Shown here one piece after another: positions 1-6,117 of a stretch of DNA of 14,949 nt. Origin of the DNA: DATJPD01 sp036394195 (lineage in GTDB: Bacteria > Pseudomonadota > Alphaproteobacteria > CACIAM-22H2); assembly GCA_036394195.1 (NCBI GenBank), contig DASWFO010000104.1, forward strand, positions 1 through 14,949. The letters are read 5' to 3'. The translations under genes and the position numbers were made by a program. The first letter of the stretch is position 1; each line of letters begins with the position of its first letter. The notes beneath the pieces were generated by a model that had not been told where the DNA came from, ran no database searches, and was given only the letters and a program-made list of their open reading frames with translations.

Positions 1-1
1 C

Positions 2-277
2 AGCCTGTCGCGGCTGATCCAATGGGTGCGCGAAGCCGCGCTCCTCGATGCGAGCGGACGCCGACGGCAGATGGAGGAGGCCGGCCTCACTTGGGTGTTC
101 CTGCAGACGCTGCGGGTATGGCTGCGCGACGGGACCCCCGGGCAGGAGTACACCCGGCGCTTCCTGGGTCGCCGGCTGGGTTGGCTGAACCGGCTGGATC
201 AGCATTGCCGGGAACGACGGACCAAGCCGAACGAGCCGGAGGGTAAGCGCTCTAACTCTTCACCGCACCGGCGGTGA
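2..277 (+). CDS. C-terminal part of a possible TetR-type transcriptional regulator (partial)
   Basis: The reading frame is open from the first bases of the window and stops with TGA at 275-277, so only the last 91 residues or so are present. The visible part is helical: an amphipathic segment with WVREAALLDASGR, a segment reading TWVFLQTLRVWLRDGTPG, then an Arg-rich stretch GRRLGWLNRLD. This resembles the C-terminal ligand/dimer domain of some alphaproteobacterial TetR-like regulators, but no helix-turn-helix is visible because the N-terminus lies outside the window. The last 26 bases overlap the 3' end of the convergent permease gene, so the two transcripts meet tail to tail. If it is a regulator it might control the neighbouring sugar-type importer; that is inference from position only. 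The family call is weak, while the existence of a coding frame is more secure. Confidence 0.42.
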   Translation, partial: SLSRLIQWVREAALLDASGRRRQMEEAGLTWVFLQTLRVWLRDGTPGQEYTRRFLGRRLGWLNRLDQHCRERRTKPNEPEGKRSNSSPHRR

Positions 278-1130
278 GGCCGCCGACCATGTAGCGGCGG
301 AAGGCGTAGTAGATGGCGGCCGGCGGCAGGGCATAGATCAGGCCGGTGGTCATCAGGAGCTCCCACGGCGAATCGTCGGCGGCGAGGAAGTTGCCGAGCG
401 CCACCGCGAGCGTGATCGTGCGGTCGTTCGAGAGCAGCAGGAACGCGTACAGGTACTCGTTCCAGGCCAGCAACAGGGCGTAGGTGCCCACCGCGACCAG
501 CGACGGCATCATCAGCAGCAGGTAGACCAGCCGGAACAGCTGCATGGGCGAGGCGCCGTCGACCATGGCCGCCTCGTCGAGCTCGTAGGGCAGCTTGTCG
601 GAGGCCTGCTTCAGCACCCAGATCGCGTAGGGCGAGGCGATGGTGACCATCGCCAGGATCAGCGCCCACTGGTTGTTGAGCAGGCCATAGACGCCCATCG
701 TCTTGTACATCGGCACGGCGAGAAACGCCGCCGGAATGAAATAGGTGAACAGCGACAGGTTCATCAGGAGCCGCCCGCCCTTGACGCGCAGCCGGCTGAT
801 CGCGAACGCCGCCGCCGTCGCGACGAACAGGGTGAGCGCGCCGACCAGGACGGCGATCAACACCGAGTTCCACAGCTGCAGCCAGAAATGGCTCAGGTAG
901 TAATGCTGCTCGCCGAACACGATCGCGAAATTGCGCAAGGTCGGATGCTCGGGCCACAAGTGGCCGGCAAACGCCTCGCCCTTGTCGGAGATCGAGAACA
1001 GGAACAGGTGGTAGATCGGCAGCATCGTCCACAGGAACACCGGGATGCCAATCAGCAGCAGCTTCGCCTCGGTGGCGATCCCGTGCAGAAACGGCGCGCG
1101 GACAGGTCTGCCGAGTGGAAGCGCGCTCAT
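252..1130 (-). CDS. CUT1-type ABC transporter permease, MalG-like (292 aa)
   Basis: Inner-membrane permease of a carbohydrate-type ABC importer. The start chosen is the ATG at 1130, giving MSALPLG; it overlaps the stop of the upstream permease as ATGA, the usual sign of translational coupling. The longer frame reaching 1343 lies inside that upstream gene and is not a real extension. An N-terminal hydrophobic segment (LLLIGIPVFLWTMLPIYHLFLF) is followed by several more membrane segments. The EAA loop that docks with the ATPase is clear: DEAAMVDGASPMQLFRLVYLLLMMP. The C-terminus, ending FRRYMVGGLTAGAVKS, matches the GL.AGAVKG ending typical of MalG-type proteins. Length is normal for the family. 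It is the last gene of the operon; no ATPase gene follows, since the next gene is convergent. The transported sugar cannot be assigned. Confidence 0.93.
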   Translation of the reverse strand: MSALPLGRPVRAPFLHGIATEAKLLLIGIPVFLWTMLPIYHLFLFSISDKGEAFAGHLWPEHPTLRNFAIVFGEQHYYLSHFWLQLWNSVLIAVLVGALTLFVATAAAFAISRLRVKGGRLLMNLSLFTYFIPAAFLAVPMYKTMGVYGLLNNQWALILAMVTIASPYAIWVLKQASDKLPYELDEAAMVDGASPMQLFRLVYLLLMMPSLVAVGTYALLLAWNEYLYAFLLLSNDRTITLAVALGNFLAADDSPWELLMTTGLIYALPPAAIYYAFRRYMVGGLTAGAVKS

Positions 1131-1999
1131 TTCGACAACCGCTTCATCATGAAATAGATCAGCGGCAGCACGAACGGGATGGCGACGATGATGGTCGCGA
1201 TCGACATGTCGACCTCGTCCAGGCGCAGATAGCGGATGCCGAGCGTCGCCAGGACATGCGTCAGGTCCGCCGGACCGCCGCCGGTCAACAGGTACACGCT
1301 GTTGAAGTCGCCCAGGGTCCAGATCATAGACAGGATGGAGCACGTGAGATAGAGCGTGCGCATCGACGGCCAGGTGATGAAGCGGAATTTCTGCCAGCTC
1401 GACGCGCCGTCGACCGACGCCGCCTCATACAGTTCTGCCCCGATCGCCAGCCGCCCGGCGATCAGGATCAAGGTCCAGAACGGCAGCGACTTCCAGATGT
1501 GCACCAGCACGGCGAGGGTCAGCGCCAAGGTCGGATCGTTCAGCCAGTTGGGCCCGTCGTCGCCCGTCAGGTCGAAGATGAGCGTGTTGATGATCCCCCA
1601 TTCCGGATTGAGCATGAACCGGAAGGACAGGATGGTCGGGATCGACGGCACGGCCCACGGCAGGATGAACAGCACCGACAGCGCCTTGATCCACGCCCGC
1701 GCCTGCACGAAGAACCCCGAGAGCATCAGGGCCAGGAACATCTTGAGGTTGATGCCCAGGATCAGGAACGCGAGCGTGTTCACCACCGAGCGCGCGAAGA
1801 TCGGGTCGTCGAACAGCTTCACATAGCTCGACGGATGGCGGCCCAGCCAGAAGCCGTAGCCGACCGGATAGAGGACGAAGACGAGGAAGACGAGGACGTA
1901 CGGTGTTATCAGCAGCAGGCCCCAGACCTGCCACGGCGACAGCCGCCCGCTGACGACCGGGGCCAGGGCCTGGGGCTCGGAGATCGGGATGCTGGACAC
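1127..1999 (-). CDS. CUT1-type ABC transporter permease, MalF-like (290 aa)
   Basis: Inner-membrane permease, partner of the MalG-like protein whose start codon overlaps this gene's stop by 4 bases. The start is a GTG at 1999; an in-frame TGA at 2003-2005 on the minus strand rules out anything longer. No strong ribosome-binding site precedes it, which fits a gene lying just downstream of a repeat-filled gap. Hydrophobic segments begin with VWGLLLITPYVLVFLVFVLYPVGYGFWLG, the usual first helix of MalF/UgpA-type permeases. The EAA loop reads EAASVDGASSWQKFRFITWPSM, and the TGGGP motif near residue 240 is also typical of this family. The binding-protein gene lies upstream with a 182-base spacer that contains an inverted-repeat element. 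Function as a sugar, polyol or glycerol-phosphate type permease is inferred from the family; the substrate is unknown. Confidence 0.93.
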   Translation of the reverse strand: MSSIPISEPQALAPVVSGRLSPWQVWGLLLITPYVLVFLVFVLYPVGYGFWLGRHPSSYVKLFDDPIFARSVVNTLAFLILGINLKMFLALMLSGFFVQARAWIKALSVLFILPWAVPSIPTILSFRFMLNPEWGIINTLIFDLTGDDGPNWLNDPTLALTLAVLVHIWKSLPFWTLILIAGRLAIGAELYEAASVDGASSWQKFRFITWPSMRTLYLTCSILSMIWTLGDFNSVYLLTGGGPADLTHVLATLGIRYLRLDEVDMSIATIIVAIPFVLPLIYFMMKRLSK

Positions 2000-2027
2000 G
2001 GCTCAACCGACTCTGTCTGTGGCCCAC

Positions 2028-2169
2028 CCCCACCCCGCGTGGGCTGCAAACGCTCCACTGGAGCGTTTGCGGGCGCCCGACGCGCCTCCCCCCTCAAGGG
2101 GGAGGGAGAAAGAGGGGCGCGCCCTTGCTTTCCCTCCCCCCTTGCGGGGGAGGGTCAGGGTGGGGGGCG
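2028..2169. repeat. C/G-rich double-hairpin repeat, copy A, inside the importer operon
   Basis: This fills most of the gap between the binding-protein gene (stop at 2182) and the MalF-like permease (start at 1999). It holds an 11-bp perfect stem (2046-2056 with 2060-2070, loop ACT), then two self-complementary blocks: CCTCCCCCCTCAAGGGGGAG from 2085, and CCCTCCCCCCTTGCGGGGGA from 2132, ending AGGGTCAGGGTGGGGGG. The two blocks are also complementary to each other, so one long hairpin or two short ones can form. Near-identical blocks recur at 10648-10750, and a more diverged copy is at 7245-7351. The position suggests a processing or stability element that could keep binding-protein mRNA more abundant than permease mRNA, as known for REP elements in malE-malF of enterobacteria; here this is inference. 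Confidence 0.85.
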
Positions 2170-2181
2170 GTTGCCGCGGGT

Positions 2182-3573
2182 TCACCCCGCGACGGCCTTG
2201 ATGCGGGCGATCATTTCGTCAACCGCCTTGTCGAGCGGCACCTTCTCGTTCACCACCCGGTTCATCGCCTTGGCCCACACGTTCTCGTTGTTGAGAATGG
2301 TGAACTTGTAGTTCTTGGTGAACTCGAAGGTCACCGTGCCGGCCATGAACTGGTTGTAGACGGCGCGGCGATGCTTGTCCTGCTGCCAGAACGAGCGCTG
2401 CTGCCCGGCCTTGGTCACCGGAAACCAGCGGCCGAGCGACCCTTCGACATAGGGCGTGATGTTCTCTTCCTGCAGCATGAACGCCATGAACTCCTTGGCG
2501 CGCTTCTTGTTCTTGGAATCGGCGAAGATGACGCTGGTCTTGATCGCGGCGCGATACTTCATCGGCGAGCCGTCGGGCTTGTTGGGGAAGCCGGCGGTCG
2601 CGATGAGCTCCTCGTAGGCCTTCTTGGCCTGCGCCCGCTGGTCGGCCGGCAGGCTCTCGTTGTTGTAGTCGTCGAGCCATTTGGCGGCGATCGAGATGGT
2701 CGCGTTGTGCGTCATCACCGTCGTCTTGTTGTGGAAGGCGACGTTGTTGTCCGGATCCTTCCAGCTCGTCGACGACGGCGGCGAGCAGCCCTTCGTATAA
2801 GGGTCGGTGTAGTCCTTGAGGGCGCCCATCAGGCCCTGCTTGACCTTGGGGTCGTCGACCAGGAGCTTGCCCTCGTCGTCCACCAGCTTGACGTTATAGG
2901 CGTCGGCGAAGGTGAGGAACGAGAAGAACGAATCGCTCGAATCCACACCCATCGGCTGGCCGATGCCATAGACGCGCTGGCCGGTGGCCTTGCGATAGCC
3001 CGGCTGCACCTTGTCGCACCAGAAGGCCCAATAGTCCTTCCACGTCTTCGGGATATCGGACTCCTTGAAGCCGGCCTTGTTCAGCATGTCGATCCAATAC
3101 TGGATGTGCATGGTCTGCTGCTTCATCGGCACCGCGTAATAGGCGTGCTTCTTGGTCTTGTCGCTGTAGAGATAGGTGGTCTCGAGCGTGTTCGGCGCGA
3201 ACTTGTCCTTGAGCGGCGCCACGACGTCGGACACGTCTTCCAGCTTGCCGTCGAATGCCCATTTGCCGGTCGTCTGGAAGTCATAGACATCCGAATAGGC
3301 GAAATCGGGAACCGTTCCGGCATCGAGAGCCGCGGCCGTCTTCGGGATGGTGTCCTGGACCGGATACTGGGACAGCTCGACCTGCACGCCCGTCTTCTGC
3401 TCGAACTTCTTGATCGCGACCAGCAGCGCGTCGTCTTCGGACTTGTAGAAGCCTTTCGCCCACCACACGGTGAGCTTCTCCTGGGCCGAAGCCGGCCCGG
3501 CGATCACCAGCATCGCCAGGACGATTGCACCGCCGAGGGCGAATTTCAGGCTGCGCGCAAGATGATCAAACAT
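2182..3573 (-). CDS. Extracellular solute-binding protein, family 1 (sugar-type ABC importer, 463 aa)
   Basis: Periplasmic binding protein that captures the solute and delivers it to the two permeases encoded downstream. The signal peptide is clear: a basic start MFDHLARSLK, a hydrophobic core FALGGAIVLAMLVIAGP, and a cleavage site ASA-QE at residues 28-32. The mature protein begins EKLTVWWAKGFYKSEDDALLVAIKKFEQKTGVQVEL, the usual N-lobe start of family 1 binding proteins, and keeps the expected length. Aromatic residues are frequent (WW, YW, WKDYWAFW), as expected for a sugar-binding cleft. The ATG at 3573 is preceded by GGGAGGA about 6 bases upstream, a strong ribosome-binding site. It is the first gene of the minus-strand operon. 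The class is secure; the ligand could be a mono- or oligosaccharide, polyol or glycerol-phosphate derivative and cannot be read from the sequence. Confidence 0.93.
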   Translation of the reverse strand: MFDHLARSLKFALGGAIVLAMLVIAGPASAQEKLTVWWAKGFYKSEDDALLVAIKKFEQKTGVQVELSQYPVQDTIPKTAAALDAGTVPDFAYSDVYDFQTTGKWAFDGKLEDVSDVVAPLKDKFAPNTLETTYLYSDKTKKHAYYAVPMKQQTMHIQYWIDMLNKAGFKESDIPKTWKDYWAFWCDKVQPGYRKATGQRVYGIGQPMGVDSSDSFFSFLTFADAYNVKLVDDEGKLLVDDPKVKQGLMGALKDYTDPYTKGCSPPSSTSWKDPDNNVAFHNKTTVMTHNATISIAAKWLDDYNNESLPADQRAQAKKAYEELIATAGFPNKPDGSPMKYRAAIKTSVIFADSKNKKRAKEFMAFMLQEENITPYVEGSLGRWFPVTKAGQQRSFWQQDKHRRAVYNQFMAGTVTFEFTKNYKFTILNNENVWAKAMNRVVNEKVPLDKAVDEMIARIKAVAG

Positions 3574-3599
3574 GCTTCCTCCCGGTTTTTGTTCGACGC

Positions 3600-3605
3600 A
3601 CTATA
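3600..3605 (-). promoter_or_regulatory. Possible -10 element for the sugar-type importer operon
   Basis: In the 119-base divergent gap (3574-3692) the minus strand reads TATAGT, about 26 bases upstream of the binding-protein ATG. This would leave a short leader holding the GGGAGGA ribosome-binding site. No good -35 hexamer is seen at 16-18 bases, so the call rests on position and the -10 match only. No clear operator palindrome was recognised in this gap. Confidence 0.28.
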
Positions 3606-3692
3606 GCAGCCCCAACAACCGCGTCGCCACGCGTCGTCAGGTGATCATACAACCTACGCCCGCCGGTCGACGCCCGCAACCGCGGAGCCGCA

Positions 3693-4706
3693 ATGGACTT
3701 CGGAATTTTCGATCACCTCGACCGGCAGCCCGGCCAGCCGCTCACGGAATTCTATGAGGCCCGGCTGACGCTCGTTGAGGCGTACGACCGCGGTGGATTC
3801 CACGCTTACCATGTGGCCGAGCACCACTCGACCCCGCTGGGCCTCGCGCCCTCGCCCAGCGTGTTCCTGGCGGCGGCGATCCAGCGGACGCGCCGGCTCC
3901 GCCTCGGGCCGCTCGTCTATACGCTGCCGCTCTACAACCCGCTGCGCCTGATCGAAGAGATCTGCATGCTGGACCAGATGAGCGGCGGCCGGCTCGAGCT
4001 CGGCGTCGGGCGCGGGATTTCGCCGATCGAGGTCGGGTTCCACGGGTTGAGCGCCGACCAGACCCCGCGCATGTATGTCGAAGCGCTGCAGGTGATCCTG
4101 AAGGGTCTCGCCGGGCCGGTGCTCGACCATCGAGGCGAATTCTACCGTTTCAGCGGCGTTCCGATGGAGCTGGCGCCGGTGCAGAGGCCGCATCCGCCGC
4201 TGTGGTTCGGCGGCCATTCGATCGACAGCGCCGAGCGCGCGGCGCGGCAGGGCGGGAACTACGTCACCCAGGACACGGCGGCGGCGGCCCGCCCCTATAC
4301 GGATGCGTATCGGGCCGAGTGGCGCCGGGTGGCCGGGGCCAAGCCGTCGCCGAAGCTCGGCCTCGCAAGGTTCATCATCGTCGCGGAGACCGACGACGCC
4401 GCCCTGGCACTCGCCCGGCGCGCCTACCCGAAATGGCACGCGAACTTCGCCTCGCTCTACAAGCGCTTCGGGCGCCCCCCGTCGGGGGGCGAGCGGTCGT
4501 CGAACTTCGACGACATCCGCCACGGCGGGCGCGGCATCGCCGGATCGCCGGCGACGGTGATCGAGATGCTCCGCACCCAGGCGGCCGAAGCCGGCGTCGA
4601 CTACATCGTGGCGCAGTTCGCCTTCGGCGACCTGACCTTGCCGGAGGTCATGCGTTCGGTCGGCCTGTTCGCGGGCCAGGTCATGCCGGCGCTGCGGAGC
4701 GTGTGA
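3693..4706 (+). CDS. LLM-class flavin-dependent oxidoreductase, luciferase-like monooxygenase (337 aa)
   Basis: A member of the bacterial-luciferase-like family, which uses reduced FMN (or F420 in some relatives) to oxidise an organic substrate with oxygen. It starts MDFGIFDHLDRQPGQP, the first beta strand of the TIM barrel. The AEHHSTPLGLAPSP segment at residues 42-55 carries the family's EHH residues near the flavin. This is followed by RLRLGPLVYTLPLYNPLRLIEEICMLDQMSGGRLELGVGRG (68-108), the most typical stretch of the family. A second flavin/phosphate region is around GNYVTQDT. Length is normal. The ATG at 3693 follows GGAG by 5 bases. It diverges from the sugar-type importer and is not obviously part of an operon. 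The substrate is unknown; the CoA-transferase and acyl-CoA dehydrogenase downstream suggest organic-acid breakdown, but they are over 1.4 kb away. Confidence 0.9.
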   Translation: MDFGIFDHLDRQPGQPLTEFYEARLTLVEAYDRGGFHAYHVAEHHSTPLGLAPSPSVFLAAAIQRTRRLRLGPLVYTLPLYNPLRLIEEICMLDQMSGGRLELGVGRGISPIEVGFHGLSADQTPRMYVEALQVILKGLAGPVLDHRGEFYRFSGVPMELAPVQRPHPPLWFGGHSIDSAERAARQGGNYVTQDTAAAARPYTDAYRAEWRRVAGAKPSPKLGLARFIIVAETDDAALALARRAYPKWHANFASLYKRFGRPPSGGERSSNFDDIRHGGRGIAGSPATVIEMLRTQAAEAGVDYIVAQFAFGDLTLPEVMRSVGLFAGQVMPALRSV

Positions 4707-4891
4707 TCGCGACGCTTTAACGAAGATGGCGCGAAGTCGCGCGGCCCCGGCCTTATTCTGTCACGGCGCTCAACTCCCGCGTGCGCTCCGGTCACCGCTT
4801 GATCACTTCCGATGCACGATTTTGTTTCATACATCATAGGGCGTGGCCGAAATCCGGCGATTTGCCGGCGGCCAAGGTGGAGGAGAAAACC
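4707..4891. other. Intergenic stretch with the ribosome-binding site of the small Tat-like protein gene
   Basis: This gap holds no recognisable gene. A more AT-rich patch at about 4811-4838 (CGATTTTGTTTCATACATCA) stands out against the GC-rich background and is the likeliest promoter zone for the gene at 4892, but no convincing -35/-10 pair could be set at normal spacing. GGAGGAG at 4879-4885, 6 bases before the ATG, is a strong ribosome-binding site and decides the start of the next gene. Confidence 0.4.
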
Positions 4892-5224
4892 ATGCACTCG
4901 GATCCCAAAGGCGCCGAGGTTGCCGAAGCCCGGCGGCGGTTCCTGGCCAAATGTGGGCAATTCGCGGCCGCGACCCCGCCGGCCATCAGCCTCTTGCTGG
5001 CAGCGTCGCGGTCGAACTATGCCGTGGCGGCGTCCGGCGGCGCGACCAGCAGCGGCGGCGGTGGCGGCATCAGTCTCGCCGGCGGCCCAAACGGCCCGGT
5101 GACCACGAGCAGCGTCAACACCGGCACGACCCTTCCCAGCAATCCCACGGGCGGTACGACCGCGGGACGCTCGTGCGGCAATGCGTTCGATTCGATGTTC
5201 AACAACGACAAGTGCATCCGCTGA
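4892..5224 (+). CDS. Small exported-looking protein with Tat-like N-terminus and Gly/Ser/Thr-rich body, function unknown (110 aa)
   Basis: The ATG at 4892 is chosen because a perfect GGAGGAG lies 6 bases upstream; an earlier in-frame start at 4781 has no such site. The N-terminus reads ARRRFLAKCGQFAAATPPAISLLLAAS (residues 13-39). RRRFLAK resembles the twin-arginine motif and is followed by a mildly hydrophobic stretch, but the core is short and contains PP, so export is uncertain. Residues 48-92 are rich in Gly, Ser and Thr with no predicted structure. The tail SCGNAFDSMFNNDKCIR has two Cys (95 and 108), with a third at 21. Small proteins with this kind of ARRRFL-CG-TPP-LLL start are, as far as I recall, widespread in alphaproteobacteria as uncharacterised proteins. 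It stands alone between two unrelated genes. Structural secreted protein, lipid-free surface protein or peptide precursor are all possible. Confidence 0.72.
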   Translation: MHSDPKGAEVAEARRRFLAKCGQFAAATPPAISLLLAASRSNYAVAASGGATSSGGGGGISLAGGPNGPVTTSSVNTGTTLPSNPTGGTTAGRSCGNAFDSMFNNDKCIR

Positions 5225-5321
5225 ACCTGACTCGGCGGGCGTGACTTAAGACTCGGGTGACAACGGCGGCAGAACGCGACCCTCTCCCAAAAAAAGTCGC
5301 GACTGACGAGAAGCCGGCGAT

Positions 5322-5350
5322 GGGCATGCGTGCGAAGAGCACGCATGCCC
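5322..5350. other. Perfect 12-bp stem-loop upstream of the cupin gene
   Basis: GGGCATGCGTGC at 5322-5333 pairs perfectly with GCACGCATGCCC at 5339-5350 around a 5-base loop GAAGA. It lies about 100 bases after the small Tat-like gene and about 100 bases before the cupin gene. No T-run follows on either strand, so it is not a classical terminator; a terminator without U-tract, an RNA stability element or a protein-binding palindrome are alternatives. The rest of the 230-base gap (5225-5454) shows no gene. Confidence 0.6.
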
Positions 5351-5454
5351 ATATGCTGAGGGCTTCCTTCCCGGCCTCCCGGCCTCCGCGCCCCGACGCT
5401 GTCGCAAGCCCGGAGCGGCTGGTATAGGCTACCCCTGAAACAGAGGGAGGGGTC

Positions 5455-5931
5455 ATGGCCGCACTCCGATCGCGGACCAGACGCAAGCCTGGACGCGCCA
5501 AGCGCAAAACGCGCCGTGCAACGCCGAAACTGTCGCTCCGCCGGGCGCTGCGCAATGGCCCGCGGGTCAACCTCGCGGTCGGCGAAATCATCCGCGTCGC
5601 GCAGCTGCCGAGCTATACGCCGCCCGGCCACAGCGAGACGACCAACGTCCGGCTCGTCGACGGACGCTTCAACGGCAGGTTCGAGCTGGTCCTGGGCCGG
5701 ATCGAGCCCGGCGGCATCGCCGACCGGCACAGCCACGATCATGCGGCGCAGGTGATCTACGTGCGGGCCGGCCAGGCGCGCGTCACCCTCGGCAACGACC
5801 CGCCACAGATCTGCGGTCCGGAAACCGTGATCCGCATCCCCGCGGGCGTCGAGCACGAGGTCATCAGCCTCGGCCCGGAGACGCTCGACCTGATGATCGT
5901 CTATAGCCCGCCGCTCGCGGGTGTGAGATAG
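5455..5931 (+). CDS. Single-domain cupin protein with basic N-terminal extension (158 aa)
   Basis: The first 35 residues are very rich in Arg and Lys (RTRRKPGRAKRKTRR) and probably disordered; they could bind nucleic acid or membrane, or the true start could be later. The cupin barrel covers residues 60-150. Motif 1 reads GGIADRHSHDHAAQVIYVRAG, giving metal-ligand candidates His92 and His94 (His96 is also near), with Gln99 where most cupins have Glu. Motif 2 reads GPETVIRIPAGVEHEVISLG, with His134 as the third His. A metal site with Gln in place of Glu is known in some cupins. The ATG follows a strong GGGAGGGG. Such stand-alone cupins include dioxygenases, isomerases and small-molecule sensors; nothing here selects one. 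It ends 186 bases before the CoA-transferase gene and may be cotranscribed with it. Confidence 0.85.
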   Translation: MAALRSRTRRKPGRAKRKTRRATPKLSLRRALRNGPRVNLAVGEIIRVAQLPSYTPPGHSETTNVRLVDGRFNGRFELVLGRIEPGGIADRHSHDHAAQVIYVRAGQARVTLGNDPPQICGPETVIRIPAGVEHEVISLGPETLDLMIVYSPPLAGVR

Positions 5932-6117
5932 GCTCATGTCGCGTCGAGGTTTCCGCTGCCGCTCGCTTTTTATTCTGACCGCCCTCGCATTTGGCCGCCC
6001 CGAATGCCGGAGATTTTCAGGGGGCGAAGCCCCCTGCGACCCCGGCCCCAAATGCTCGGGCGGCGAACGCGCATCCGCGCGTTCGAATGACTCACTTCAA
6101 AGATCTGCCCCTCCCGA
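5932..6117. repeat. Two adjacent perfect hairpins between the cupin and CoA-transferase genes
   Basis: The 186-base gap contains CAGGGGGC-GAA-GCCCCCTG (stem 6018-6025 with 6029-6036) and CGAACGCGC-ATCC-GCGCGTTCG (stem 6064-6072 with 6077-6085). The first is followed by GCGACCCCGG. The GGGGGCGAAGCCCCC core is of a kind often dispersed in high-GC alphaproteobacterial genomes. No T-run follows, so these are not classical terminators. The open frame at 5936-6121 through this region has no ribosome-binding site or recognisable protein features and is not annotated as a gene. The CoA-transferase start at 6118 has no clear ribosome-binding site in this sequence. Confidence 0.6.

Noticed and set aside
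2085..2154. Intrinsic terminator between the binding-protein and permease genes
   Set aside because: The stems are strong but no T-run follows on the minus strand, and the same structure is a dispersed repeat found at two other sites.
2125..3606. A 493-residue plus-strand open frame opposite the binding-protein gene
   Set aside because: It is the complement of a well-conserved binding protein. Its Arg/Leu/Val/His-rich sequence has no domain and no ribosome-binding site, and it begins in a repeat.
4471..4490. A GCCCCCCGTCGGGGGGC hairpin inside the luciferase-like gene
   Set aside because: It lies in the coding frame (RPPSGG), which continues unbroken with family-typical sequence, so there is no sign of function or insertion.
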